64,000 nt of DNA from CAVSCD01 sp963726335 (GCA_963726335.1 CAVSCD010000015.1:238932-302931), one strand, 5' to 3'. Positions 8,599 to 17,788 are shown, numbered from the stretch's first letter. Notes: a model not told the origin generated them from the sequence alone. Numbers and translations are program-made.

Positions 8599-9509
8599 GC
8601 GCCGCGGGCCGGTTGGCTCGGCTGGCGGCCGGGTTGGCGGCGGTTTGGCTCCTGGCGTCCTGCTCGGTTGTGGAACAGGGGACCGGCGTTCTCGCCGATG
8701 TCGGCAAGATCTCGGAGAGCGACAGGCAGGCCATCGTCAAAACGAGCGCGGCCGCCCGCAGCACGTTCGGCGAGATCACGGACGAGGAGGAATACTACAT
8801 CGGCCGGGGCGTCGCGGCCCTGGTCCTCGCGCAATACTCCGTCTACCGTAATGACGCCCTGACGCGCTACATCAACGAGCTCGGCCAGTCGGCGGCAGTC
8901 TATTCGGACAGGCCGGAGACCTACGCCGGATATCATTTCGCAGTCCTCGACTCGGACGAGATCAACGCCCTGGCGGCGCCCGGCGGGTTCATCTTCGTCA
9001 CCCGCGGCCTCGTGCGGCGCTGCGCGAACGAGGAGATGCTGGCCGCGGTCCTGGCCCACGAAGTGGGACACGTCAGCGCCAAGCACGGGCTCCAATCCAT
9101 CCAGAAATCCCGGCTTATGGAGGCCTTCAAGGTCATCGGGCAGACGGCGGCCGACCGCTACGGGCCCGAAGAGCTGAGCCGGCTGACGACCATCTTCGAG
9201 GGGGCCCTCGGAGACGTCGTCGACACGCTGATCATCCGCGGCTACGACCGGAAATTCGAATACCAGGCCGATGAGCTGGCCGTGAAATATCTGGCGGCCG
9301 CCGGGTTCGCTCCCCGGGGCTTGCCGGACTTCCTCGAGATATTGGCCGGGGCCGGAGCGTCGGAACAGGGCAAAGGCTGGTTCAAAACCCACCCGTCGGC
9401 CGGTCAGAGGCTCGAACGGGTCAAGCCGGCGGCCGACTCGACGGGCGCCGCCGTCAAGGTCCCGGCCGCGCGGACACAGCGATTCCAGAAAATCGTCAAA
9501 GGCGTCTAG
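8595..9509 (+). CDS. M48-family metallopeptidase lipoprotein
   Basis: This envelope zinc protease resembles BepA/LoiP-type M48 enzymes. The start at 8595 overlaps the SH3b stop. It is followed by a lipoprotein signal peptide ending in the lipobox LLASC, so the mature protein should be lipid-anchored. The zinc-binding helix is HEVGHVSAKHG and the third ligand lies in EYQADELAVKYL (ExxxD). GGFIFVTRGLV upstream is the usual strand near the active site. M48 proteins of this type handle misfolded outer-membrane proteins. The pairing with an SH3b protein suggests a wall-associated quality-control role, which is inference. Confidence 0.9.
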   Translation: MSAAGRLARLAAGLAAVWLLASCSVVEQGTGVLADVGKISESDRQAIVKTSAAARSTFGEITDEEEYYIGRGVAALVLAQYSVYRNDALTRYINELGQSAAVYSDRPETYAGYHFAVLDSDEINALAAPGGFIFVTRGLVRRCANEEMLAAVLAHEVGHVSAKHGLQSIQKSRLMEAFKVIGQTAADRYGPEELSRLTTIFEGALGDVVDTLIIRGYDRKFEYQADELAVKYLAAAGFAPRGLPDFLEILAGAGASEQGKGWFKTHPSAGQRLERVKPAADSTGAAVKVPAARTQRFQKIVKGV

Positions 9510-9520
9510 ATCATTCGAGG

Positions 9521-11629
9521 ATGAGCCGATCGTCGAGTTCCAAACTGGGCGGGCGGCTCCGCCGCGGCCTGGTCATCGGCCTTCTGGCCGCGGCCTTGGG
9601 GTATGCGGTCTACGAATCCAAACTGGCCCGGCCGTGGGAATGGAAATCCTGGGACCTCAGGCTCAGCCTTCTCGCTCAGCCGTCCCGCGCCAGCCGGGAC
9701 ATCGTGATCCTGCTCGTCGACCAGCAGAGCCTCGACGCCTACGAGTCGCAGCAGGGCCTGTCCTGGCCATGGCCGAGGCAGCTCTATTCGGCAGTCCTGG
9801 ATTATCTTCGCGCGGGCGGCGCCCGGGCCGTCTTTTTCGACCTCCTGTTCACCGAGAGCTCGCGCTCGGGAGTCGAGGACGATGAGGATTTCGCGCGGGC
9901 CATGGAGCGGTCGGGGAACGTCTTTCTGCCGCTATCGCTGAGCCAGTCGGAGGATTCTCTGGCCGAGGTCCCGGGCGTCCGGCTCGAGCGCTTTTCGATC
10001 CCCGCGCCGGGCGGACTGAAGGCGCTGTTCCCCGTGGCGAGGTCGGCGACGCTTCCCGTCGACGTTTTGCTCCACGCGGCCAGCGGGGCGGGCAATGTCC
10101 TCTTCCCGGCCGACGGCGACGGCATTTTCCGCCGCCTGCCCATGGCTGTTTTTTATCAGGGGAGCCTCATCCCGTCGGCGCCGCTCGTGCTGGCCGCCCC
10201 CTCGAAGAGCGGTAACGTTCTCGACGGCATACCCCTCGACGGCGAAGGCCGGGCCATCATCCGGTATCACGGCGGCGCCGGCACCTACACGTCCTATTCC
10301 GTCGCGGCCGTCATCAATTCGTGGGCGCAGCTGGAGGAGGGGCAAGCGCCCCAGGTCCCGCCGGCCGAGTTCGCCGGGAAGACCGTCCTTGTCGGCGGCA
10401 GCGCACCCGGCATTCTCGACCTCCGGCCCACGCCGCTCGACGCCGTCTATCCGGGCGTCGAGATCCAGGCCACGGTCCTCGACAACATCCTGGCCAAGGA
10501 CTTTATCCGCGCCCAGCCGCGCGCGTCCGTGATCGGGTTTCTGCTTGTTTTCTCGCTGCTGACGGCCGCCGGCGCGTCCGCTCTGAGAAAGGTCGGGCAC
10601 CAGGGCCTGTTCTTCTTCGTGTCTGCCGGCCTGCCCGTCGCCGCCGCCGGAATCGGGTTTCAGGCCGGGCGCTGGGTCGAGCTTGTCGTTCCCGAGATCG
10701 CCGTCGTCTCGGCCTTTGTGGCCGCGGCCCTATTGAACTACGGCGTCGAGGGGAAGCAGCGGCGGTTCATCAAGGGCGTCTTCCGCCACTACCTGAGTCC
10801 TGACGTGATCGAGCGGATCATCGAGAACCCCAAGCTTCTGAGCCTGGGCGGCGAGAAGCGCGAGATCACTTCGTTTTTCTCCGACCTGGCCGGGTTCACG
10901 TCGATCTCGGAGCGCCTCTCGCCCGAAGATCTGGTTGCGCTCCTCAACGCCTTCCTTTCCGAGATGACCGACATCATCCTGGCAAACGGCGGCACGCTCG
11001 ACAAGTACGAAGGCGACGCCATCATCGCCTTCTGGAATGCGCCGCTCGACCAGACAGACCACGCTCTCCGGGCTTGCCGCGCCGCGGTCGAATGCCAGAA
11101 TCGGCTGGCCGAGCTCGGTCCCCTGTGGGCCGGGAAGGCCGGGCGGCCGCTCACGATGCGCGTCGGCCTGAATTCCGGGCCCGCCGTCGTCGGCAACATG
11201 GGGTCGACCCGGCGGTTCGACTACACGGCGATGGGCGATACGATCAACCTGGCCTCGAGGCTCGAGGGCGCCTGCAAGCTCTACGGCGTCCAGGTCCTGG
11301 CCGGCGAGGAGACCTACGCAAAGGTCGGCGACGAGATGGCGGCCCGGCTCGTCGACAGGGTCCGGGTCGTCGGGAAAAAGCTGCCGGTCTCGATCTACGA
11401 GATCGCCGGCCGGCGGGAAGCGCTCGGGTCCGCCGTCACGGAGAAGCTAGCGGTCTTCGAGCGGGCGCGCCAGGCTTTCCTGCGCAGGGAGTGGGCCGCG
11501 GCCGGTTCGCTTTTTGCGTCGCTCGAAGGGGACGGGCCCGCCGGGGTTTATGTCGAGCGGTGCCGCCTGTTCCAGGATTCGCCGCCGCCCGGCGACTGGG
11601 ACGGAGTCTTCGACTTGAAACAAAAATAG
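9521..11629 (+). CDS. CHASE2-domain class III adenylate cyclase
   Basis: The 702-residue protein has an N-terminal membrane segment, an extracytoplasmic CHASE2 sensor (about 50-310; VILLVDQQSLDAY, SWPWPRQLYSAVLDYL), then three clustered membrane helices (about 330-405). The C-terminal cyclase domain (about 445-640) has both metal-binding Asp residues (FFSDLAGFTS and KYEGDAIIAFW), the adenine-selecting Lys in LDKYEGDA, and FDYTAMGDTINLASRLEG with the transition-state Asn and Arg. All catalytic positions are present, so cAMP synthesis is expected. A short helical tail follows. The next genes encode an MBL hydrolase and a channel with a cyclic-nucleotide-binding domain, a likely receiver for the signal. 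Confidence 0.93.
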   Translation: MSRSSSSKLGGRLRRGLVIGLLAAALGYAVYESKLARPWEWKSWDLRLSLLAQPSRASRDIVILLVDQQSLDAYESQQGLSWPWPRQLYSAVLDYLRAGGARAVFFDLLFTESSRSGVEDDEDFARAMERSGNVFLPLSLSQSEDSLAEVPGVRLERFSIPAPGGLKALFPVARSATLPVDVLLHAASGAGNVLFPADGDGIFRRLPMAVFYQGSLIPSAPLVLAAPSKSGNVLDGIPLDGEGRAIIRYHGGAGTYTSYSVAAVINSWAQLEEGQAPQVPPAEFAGKTVLVGGSAPGILDLRPTPLDAVYPGVEIQATVLDNILAKDFIRAQPRASVIGFLLVFSLLTAAGASALRKVGHQGLFFFVSAGLPVAAAGIGFQAGRWVELVVPEIAVVSAFVAAALLNYGVEGKQRRFIKGVFRHYLSPDVIERIIENPKLLSLGGEKREITSFFSDLAGFTSISERLSPEDLVALLNAFLSEMTDIILANGGTLDKYEGDAIIAFWNAPLDQTDHALRACRAAVECQNRLAELGPLWAGKAGRPLTMRVGLNSGPAVVGNMGSTRRFDYTAMGDTINLASRLEGACKLYGVQVLAGEETYAKVGDEMAARLVDRVRVVGKKLPVSIYEIAGRREALGSAVTEKLAVFERARQAFLRREWAAAGSLFASLEGDGPAGVYVERCRLFQDSPPPGDWDGVFDLKQK

Positions 11630-11642
11630 GGGTCAAACGATA

Positions 11643-12463
11643 ATGGACATCGAATTCTGGGGCGTCCGGGGAACGACGCCGGTCTCGGGGAAGGACAGGC
11701 AGAAGTACGGGGGAGCGACGCCGTGCGCCTCGGTCGTTTCGTCCGCAGGGGACATCGTCATCGTTGACGCCGGGACCGGGATAAAGAGGCTCGGAGAGAG
11801 CCTGATGACGCGGCCGCGCGACGGAAAATTGCGCCTGCATATTCTGCTCACCCACTTCCACCTCGATCACGTCCTCGGGCTGCCGTTTTTCGCGCCGCTC
11901 TACGCCGCCGGGGCCGCCATCACTTTCTATTCGCCGCTGTCGCCTTCCGATACCGAAAAACAGCTGCGCGGTCTCATGTCGGGGCGATACTTTCCCGTGG
12001 ACTTCAAGGAAACCGCCTCGGCCAAGAAATACGTCAGGGTCGAACAGGATCCCCTGACGATCGGGAAGTTCGAGATCTCCGGCTGCCCGCTTAACCATCC
12101 CCAGGGGAGCTTCGGCTACCGGATCGCCGACCGGAGCGGGAGCATCGTTTTCGCCACGGACACCGAGCCCCCCGAGGCCGGCCTGGACGAGCGGTTGGCC
12201 GGGTTTATCCGGGGCGCGGATTTTTTGTCTGCGACGCCACCTTCACTCCGGAGGAATACACGACGCGCCAGGGATGGGGACACAGCACCTGGCTTGACGG
12301 CGTCCGGCTGGCGCGCCGCGCCGAAGTGCCGAACCTTTTGCTCTCCCACTTCAGCCCCGACCATGCCGACCCGCAGATCGATGACCTGGCGAGGCGGGCG
12401 AAGCGGGAGTTCCGGGGCGCGCGGGCGGCCCGCGAAGGGCTCTGCCTCACCACGCGGTCATGA
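11643..12463 (+). CDS. MBL-fold metallo-hydrolase, one frame break near 12226
   Basis: The protein opens MDIEFWGVRGTTPVSG and carries the metallo-beta-lactamase motifs VIVDAGTGIKRLG, LLTHFHLDHVLGLPF, CPLNHPQGSFGYRI and VFATDTEP. This is the PhnP/RNase Z-like type often seen next to cyclases and cNMP-domain proteins. At the T run 12221-12226 the frame is lost. With one more T it continues as VCDATFTPEEY, GWGHST and LLSHFSPDHAD to a TGA at 12461-12463, supplying the expected distal His/Asp ligands. A missing base in the run is therefore likelier than true loss. The substrate is unknown; a phosphodiester such as cAMP is possible but unproven. Confidence 0.8.
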
Positions 12464-12496
12464 CCCCGAGATGATCATGAGAAAGGACAAAGGACG

Positions 12497-14116
12497 ATGA
12501 ACGCTACGACCACAACGCCGGCCGCTTCCTATATCGAATTCCTCGTCGCGGCGGGGGCCCTCGCCGCCGGGTTATTGGTCTTTTTCCTCTGGCGCGGCCT
12601 CCTGAAGCGGGCGAGGTTGGGGGCGGCCCGTCCGGCTGTCGACTTCATCATGCACATCAGCCTGCCCGCCATCCTGCTTGTCGCGGCCCTCGCCCTTAAG
12701 CTGAAATATTGGGCGACGGCGTTCAGCCTCGGCCCGCGTTTTGCGGGGTATGTCAACGCGGCGATCGTCTTTCTGGTTATCGTGCTTGTGATCCGGACCG
12801 TCGACGCCTGGCTTGTTTACCGGTTCGAGCGCCGCCGCCGGCCGTTCCCCGTGCCGGGCGTGCTCCGCGGCTTTTTCCTCGTCGTGATCTACCTCGTCGT
12901 GCTGTTCATCGTGCTCAAAGGCGTCCTGGGGATAAACATCACGCCGTTCCTCGCGACCTCGGCCATCTTCACGGCGATCATCGGCTTGGCGCTCCAAGGC
13001 GTGCTGGGCAACGTCCTGGCCGGGATCTCGCTGAACCTGACGAAATCGTTCAGCCGGGGCGACTGGGTCGGTATCGGACCCCACGAGGGGGTCGTCATGG
13101 ACACGAACTGGCGGGAGACCCTCATCCTCGACCGGGCCTCGAACGTCGTCGTCATCCCGAACAACGCCGCGGCCTCGGAGAAGATCGTCAATTTCTCCCG
13201 GCCCGACCTGAAAACAGCCCTGAACATCCCTCTCATGGTGAGCTACAGCGCGCCCGTGACCGAGGTCCTGGCTATCTTGAAGGAGGCTGCGCGCGAGGTT
13301 CCCGAGGTCCTTTCCACCCCGGCTCCCGTGGCCTATGTCCTGAGCTATGACAACTTGGGCATCTCCTATCTCATAAAATTCTGGGTGACGGATTACAGCC
13401 GGAAGTTCTCCATCCGGGGCGACGTCGCCCGGCACATCTGGTACAAATTCCGGCGGAGCCACATCGAAATACCTGTCGCGCTGACCGAGGCGGTGAAGCA
13501 GGCCATCGGCGGGATCAAGGCCGGAGAGGAGCCGGGGACCGAGGGCCGGGCCGGCGAGACTTTCGGAGCTCTTATGGGATCGCAGCTTTTCCGCGTCATC
13601 GAAGGCGAGGGAGCGGGCGAGCGTGTTGTCTCGGCGGAAGACGTGCGCCTTCTCGCGGACCTCGTGAAGCGCCGCGTCTACACCAAAGGCGAGGTGGTCT
13701 TCCGGCAGGGGGATAGGGGAGAGAGCTGTTACGTCGTGGCGTCCGGCCTGATCCGCGGCGAAGTCATTTACGAGGAGGGCGGCAAGAAGTTCACCTCGGA
13801 GTTCAAGACTGGGGCCGGCGGCCTGTTCGGCGAGATGTCGCTTTTTACGGGATTGCCCCGGACGGCGACCGGGATCGTCGAGGAACAGGCCGAGCTCCTG
13901 GAGATCACGGCGGCGGATTTCGCGCGGCTTCTCGACCGGAATCCCGGGATCGGCGAGTCCATCGCCGGCCTGGTGAGCGAGCGCAACCGGAAGAACGCCG
14001 AGTTCCTGGGCAAGATAAAAGAACTCTCGGCCAAAGACGTCGAGGACAGCGGGAATAAAAACTGGATCCTGGCGCGTCTCAAGAAGCTGGCCTCTCTATT
14101 CCGCCAGCCCAATTGA
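12497..14116 (+). CDS. MscS-type channel with C-terminal cyclic-nucleotide-binding domain
   Basis: The 539-residue protein has several N-terminal membrane helices, a pore-lining MscS helix (AIIGLALQGVLGNVLAGISL), the beta domain (SFSRGDWVGIGPHEGVV, VVVIPNNAAASEKIVNFS), and a C-terminal cNMP-binding domain (about 375-500). The latter includes the phosphate-binding cassette FGEMSLFTGLPRTATGIV. Family members with this fusion are channels modulated by cyclic nucleotides. The start at 12497 has a purine-rich AAAGGACG upstream. It follows the adenylate cyclase and MBL genes on the same strand, so cAMP control of ion or osmolyte release is the obvious hypothesis. The stop overlaps the first REP-like repeat arm. 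Confidence 0.92.
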   Translation: MNATTTTPAASYIEFLVAAGALAAGLLVFFLWRGLLKRARLGAARPAVDFIMHISLPAILLVAALALKLKYWATAFSLGPRFAGYVNAAIVFLVIVLVIRTVDAWLVYRFERRRRPFPVPGVLRGFFLVVIYLVVLFIVLKGVLGINITPFLATSAIFTAIIGLALQGVLGNVLAGISLNLTKSFSRGDWVGIGPHEGVVMDTNWRETLILDRASNVVVIPNNAAASEKIVNFSRPDLKTALNIPLMVSYSAPVTEVLAILKEAAREVPEVLSTPAPVAYVLSYDNLGISYLIKFWVTDYSRKFSIRGDVARHIWYKFRRSHIEIPVALTEAVKQAIGGIKAGEEPGTEGRAGETFGALMGSQLFRVIEGEGAGERVVSAEDVRLLADLVKRRVYTKGEVVFRQGDRGESCYVVASGLIRGEVIYEEGGKKFTSEFKTGAGGLFGEMSLFTGLPRTATGIVEEQAELLEITAADFARLLDRNPGIGESIAGLVSERNRKNAEFLGKIKELSAKDVEDSGNKNWILARLKKLASLFRQPN

Positions 14117-14308
14117 AAAAAGGGGACGGTCCTATTTTTCATTTCCGCCAAGAGACAACCTATAAAGCTTACGAAAAACAGGACCGTCCCCTTTTTCACG
14201 TAAGGCTTTCGAAAAATAAAACCGTCCCCTTTTTCCCCCGAATAAAGGAATTCGGGAGAAGATTGGTGACATGTTCCAATTTTCTGAAATTGGTACGTGT
14301 CACCGATC
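14116..14308. repeat. REP-like inverted repeats between the MscS gene and tRNA-Arg
   Basis: Three copies of a half-site occur: AAAAAAGGGGACGGTCCT (14116-14133), its inverse AGGACCGTCCCCTTTTT (14180-14196), and a third half-copy ACCGTCCCCTTTTTC near 14220-14235. A second hairpin follows: GATTGGTGACATGTTCCAAT (14261-14280) against ATTGGTACGTGTCACCGATC (14289-14308). Such palindromes resemble REP/RAYT-type mobile repeats. They may also end transcription from the channel gene. No transposase is in the window. Nothing else is visible up to the tRNA at 14391. Confidence 0.7.
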
Positions 14309-14390
14309 TTTCCTAAATTGAATTGCCCCTGTGTTTAGGCTATATTAGGTCCGCGCAAACGCCGGCGGTGACGATCGTTCCGCCGCAGGT

Positions 14391-14465
14391 GCCCCTGTAG
14401 CTCAGTATGGATAGAGCAATGGATTCCTAATCCATGTGTCGCCTGTTCGAGTCAGGCCAGGGGCA
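14391..14465 (+). tRNA. tRNA-Arg (anticodon CCU)
   Basis: The 75-nt cloverleaf folds cleanly: acceptor GCCCCTG/CAGGGGC, D stem GCTC/GAGC, anticodon stem ATGGA/TCCAT with loop TTCCTAA (anticodon CCT), variable GTGTC, and T stem GCCTG/CAGGC with loop TTCGAGT. The discriminator is A, and CCA is not encoded. It reads AGG codons. A lower-GC cassette begins immediately downstream, and tRNA 3' ends are common integration sites, but I found no repeat of the 3' end at the far side. Confidence 0.95.
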
Positions 14466-14475
14466 CTCTTTCTTG

Positions 14476-15659
14476 TCAATGAATCGGGAGCCTGGGCGCC
14501 TGAGACAATAGCTCCGATGTGATCTTGAGCACGCGCTCCTCGATCGATAGAGGCTCTTTCCGGGAAAGTTCTTCAAGCCATTGGTCCTTGCAGGAGCACT
14601 CCACCGGCTCCAGTTTCTTCAGGTCAAAATGAGAACAGTACTGATTCAGGATCAGGTCCGTGACCTGAGGGCTGCATCGATCGCAGTTATGCGGGACCTC
14701 TTTGACGTCCGCGATATATCGGAAAGGGCTGATGAATGGTTTCGCATAGGGCGTCACCTGCCTCAGTATTTCGAGGATGCTCCATAGCCAGGGTGTCCGG
14801 TAATATCCCCTTTTGTGAAGCTCGTGGATCAGCGTGTCTTCCTGGATGGTCATGGCTTCGTAATGGATATCATCGATCCCCAGGTCGTGCAGATACTTCA
14901 CCGTCGACACGGCATCAGTCGATGGCTTCCCGCTCGTTGAGAAAGGGCGGCTTGATCAGCACGTAAATCCGCTGGATGATCCCGAGGGAGGGACCTGACG
15001 CGACGTATTCTTCAAAAGCCTGTCGACTGAGGCCTTTATGGATGCAGACCTCACGAACGGTATCGTTGCTGCTTTCCAGTCCGGTGCTGATGACCAGTTC
15101 TTTGTCCGGAACCAGGCTTCTGAGCCGCCTCACTTTTTCCTTTGGACACGTATTCCAGCCGGCTTTCGAGGACGATCTGCTTCAAGGTCTCCGACCGGGA
15201 GAGCATGGCAAAGATCGCTTCCAAGGCTTCGAACGGGACCTCCTCGTCATTCAGAACCGAGCCGGCGTTATAAAAACATAAGATGGGATACTGGCTCAGA
15301 TCGATCTTCGAGGACGCCCGCTTGAACTGCTCGATAAAATCCGGTACCCCGATGACTTCGTGAAACTGTGATGTTTCGTTCCAGAATCCGCACATCGCGC
15401 AGCCGCCGGTCTTCTTCCAACTGCAGCCGTTGGAGCGGAAGTGAATGACCAATCTCGGGACCGGGCGGCCGCCCAGATGTCCGATCCGATAATCGATTTT
15501 AGCGGGTTCATCCGGCCGGAAAGCCTTCTGCGGAGACCTTCGGTTGAGGTCCTTTAGAACTTTCTGCAATTGCCAAATGGCTGTCGAGGCATTGGACCGT
15601 TCTCTTAATATTTTCCATTTCTTGCTCCCGTAACGGCCGGTCAATAATGAAAGCGACAT
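14476..15659 (-). pseudogene. RaSEA-like (TIGR01210-type) radical SAM protein, two frame breaks
   Basis: Three consecutive frames read as one protein of about 390 residues. The first part contains DYRIGHLGGRPVPRLVIHFR and the cluster motif NGCSWKKTGGCAMCGFWNE, the Cys-x6-Cys-x2-Cys spacing typical of Elp3/RaSEA-like radical SAM proteins. After an extra base in the A/G run at about 15134-15143 it continues LRSLVPDKELVISTGLESS. After another at about 14918 it continues to VKYLHDLGIDDIHYEA and a Cys-rich end (NCDRCSP, VECSCKDQWLEEL). Archaeal relatives act with ArcS to make archaeosine in tRNA; the bacterial role is not known to me. It lies 24 bases after the PaaK-like gene and is lower in GC than its surroundings. 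Confidence 0.7.
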
Positions 15660-15683
15660 CGTCTTCTCGATCTGCTCGGGTTC

Positions 15684-17024
15684 CTAGAGGGTGACCTCGG
15701 AGACCTCGTAACGGTGCTTCCCGGAAGGACCGGGGACGATCTTTTCGACGAACTCGAAGATCACTTCAGAATCGTCTCCCATGATCAGTCTCGTTTTTGC
15801 CGCGATCTCGTTCAGTTCGCCGGGCGGAGCGGCAGATCCCGATAGGACGATCCTAAAAACAAGACACTTGACGCTTTTCTGAATGATCTGGAATTTCAAG
15901 ATCCAGTTTCTTGACGAGAGAAAAGAAGCAAAGAACCCCGGGTAGACAAGTGCGCCGTCCCGGGTTATAAAGGTGTCCGTGATCCTGCCGAAGACCTGTT
16001 GCAACACCTGTCCGTTCCCCCTCTGCCCCCCAGTCTTCTTTGGGCATAGAATGCCGATGTCGCCGATCTTGTACCGGACCAGAGGCATGGCATAATTTGT
16101 CAACGAAGTGACCAGTATCTCCCCTTGGGCGCCATCCGGCATCGGCTGGCCTGCGCTATCGACGATCTCAATATGGCAGCCCCAAGGTGCGACCCAAAGC
16201 CCTTCATAGCCAGGGCGCTCGCCGGCGATAGCTCCCACTTCTCTAGATCCGTATCGGTTGAATACCCGACAGCGGAAGACCCGCGCGATGGTCTCCCTCA
16301 TGAAAGGATAGAGCGTTTCCGCCGAAGTGATGATCGCTTCCTGCGGCCTGACTTCCAGACCCTCACGCTCGCAGTATCTCGCCACGTCGTAGAGTGACTG
16401 AGCATAGGCGACGATCAGCTTGGGTCGTTGAGCATTGATCAGAGCGATAAAATCAAATATCCGTTTCCGGTCCAGATTAAAAGCATTCACCAGCGTCACA
16501 TTGAGGATGTCGTTAAGAAGGCGGGCTCCCCATTTCTCATGCCCATGAATAATATCCCGCTCCGAACCCCAAAGCCTAACCTGGCGGCCGGCGATTTCAC
16601 AACCGGCCCAGAGAGAATAAAGAAACGAAATGGCCGCCGTCCGCGCCTCACCCTCGAAGTCCCGGATGATCCGGACCGGTTCACCTGTCGAACCGCCGGA
16701 CGAGCTCAGATGCCATTTATGCGTGCCGAGTTCGACAGATTTCAAGTCATCGAAACGATTCCGAATGATCTCTTTGGTCAGGATGGGAAGACGTCGGAGA
16801 TAGCTCTCGGGATCATCATCGAAATAGCCACCGATACCGCGCATAACCTCGGCATAATAGGGCACGGACCGTTTGCAGTATGCCAGCAAATCGACAAGCA
16901 GCCTCTTGGTGGTATCAGGAGGAATGCCGTCCCGGTCCTCCTGCAAGAAACGTCGAAAGTATCTGCCCTCGGGCAAACCCCTTAGACTCTCCAGGAAAAA
17001 ATAGGCCGCCCGGCGAGGATTCAT
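15684..17024 (-). CDS. PaaK-like AMP-forming acyl ligase
   Basis: This 446-residue protein resembles phenylacetate-CoA ligase/CapK/F390-synthetase-like adenylate-forming enzymes. Visible motifs are the P-loop WHLSSSGGSTGEPVRI, the acyl/ATP region ITSAETLYPFMRETIARVF, FNRYGSREVGAIAGE, and the hinge region PLVRYKIGDIGIL. Such enzymes activate a carboxylate as its adenylate, often passing it to CoA. The substrate cannot be read. It is transcribed with the radical SAM gene 24 bases downstream; together they form a cassette of lower GC than neighbouring genes, starting next to tRNA-Arg, which suggests transfer. Confidence 0.8.
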   Translation of the reverse strand: MNPRRAAYFFLESLRGLPEGRYFRRFLQEDRDGIPPDTTKRLLVDLLAYCKRSVPYYAEVMRGIGGYFDDDPESYLRRLPILTKEIIRNRFDDLKSVELGTHKWHLSSSGGSTGEPVRIIRDFEGEARTAAISFLYSLWAGCEIAGRQVRLWGSERDIIHGHEKWGARLLNDILNVTLVNAFNLDRKRIFDFIALINAQRPKLIVAYAQSLYDVARYCEREGLEVRPQEAIITSAETLYPFMRETIARVFRCRVFNRYGSREVGAIAGERPGYEGLWVAPWGCHIEIVDSAGQPMPDGAQGEILVTSLTNYAMPLVRYKIGDIGILCPKKTGGQRGNGQVLQQVFGRITDTFITRDGALVYPGFFASFLSSRNWILKFQIIQKSVKCLVFRIVLSGSAAPPGELNEIAAKTRLIMGDDSEVIFEFVEKIVPGPSGKHRYEVSEVTL

Positions 17025-17311
17025 GTCATTTATGCCTATTGACGGTGTCTTAATGTTATGCGTCGAAACTTGTGGGAATATGAACGATTTTTATACCAAT
17101 ACATTAGGCTTGGCCCCGCTTCATTGGACTTATGCTACTGATAATAATGGGGAATGTCAAGCACATTCTGAGAATTCCAGGGATTTGCCTGTGCCGGCCG
17201 TCCGGCTCAAAAGTTGCTGTCAGTTAATTTGCCAGATCGGTTGCCATCGATTAGACTGATCGGTGGCAATATCCGAAAAAACTGAGTCCGGGACGTACAG
17301 GAGGTACGAGA
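17025..17311. other. AT-richer intergenic stretch with a hairpin at 17241-17269
   Basis: Upstream of the flavodoxin gene is a hairpin with arms TTGCCATCGAT (17241-17251) and ATCGGTGGCAA (17259-17269), one mismatch and a 7-nt loop. It is not followed by a T run, so an operator or short structured leader is as likely as a terminator. The rest of the stretch has a small open frame without any recognisable feature, which I do not call a gene. Confidence 0.5.
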
Positions 17312-17788
17312 ATGCCGAAAGCGCTGGTTTGCTATTATTCCGTGACGCATAACACCGAGAAGATGGCCGTCCGGATCGCCGACGTCCTGCGGGCCGAAGG
17401 CCTCGACGCGGACGTCAAGAAGGTGGAAGACACCGGGGTCGACGAGCTCCTGAACTATGACTGCCTGATCTTCGGGTCTCCGACCTACTACGGCTCGATG
17501 GCCTGGCCCCTCAAGAAGCTCATCGACGAGAGCGTCAAATTCCACGGCCAGCTCCGGGGAAAAGTCGGGGGCGCCTTCGCTTCCTCGGCCAACATCGGCG
17601 GCGGCAACGAAACGACGATCCTCGACATCCTGAATGCCCTGCTCATCCACGGCATGGTCGTCCGGGGCGATCACCGGTATGACCATTACGGGCCGGTGTC
17701 GATCGGCCGGCCCGACAAGCGCGCCCTGACCTGCTGTGAAAGCTACGCTAAAAACGTCGCCGCCCTGGCAAAAAAGCTATTCCCTTGA
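17312..17788 (+). CDS. Flavodoxin-fold (WrbA-like) NAD(P)H-quinone oxidoreductase family protein
   Basis: The 158-residue protein has the FMN-binding loops of flavodoxins: YYSVTHNTEKMA (phosphate loop, residues 8-19), IFGSPTYYGSMAWPLKKLID, and GGAFASSANIGGGNETTILD. The last is a WrbA-type third loop. WrbA-like enzymes are FMN-dependent quinone reductases; an electron carrier role is also possible. A strong Shine-Dalgarno (AGGAGG at 17300-17305) precedes the ATG. It appears monocistronic, between hairpins on each side. Confidence 0.85.
   Translation: MPKALVCYYSVTHNTEKMAVRIADVLRAEGLDADVKKVEDTGVDELLNYDCLIFGSPTYYGSMAWPLKKLIDESVKFHGQLRGKVGGAFASSANIGGGNETTILDILNALLIHGMVVRGDHRYDHYGPVSIGRPDKRALTCCESYAKNVAALAKKLFP

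Noticed and set aside
17023..17259. Small plus-strand open frame before the flavodoxin gene
   Set aside because: It has no Shine-Dalgarno, no recognisable motif, and a composition like non-coding AT-richer DNA.
14466..17311. Attachment-site duplication of the tRNA-Arg 3' end
   Set aside because: The cassette beside the tRNA looks transferred, but no copy of the tRNA 3' end was found at its far side and no integrase is present.
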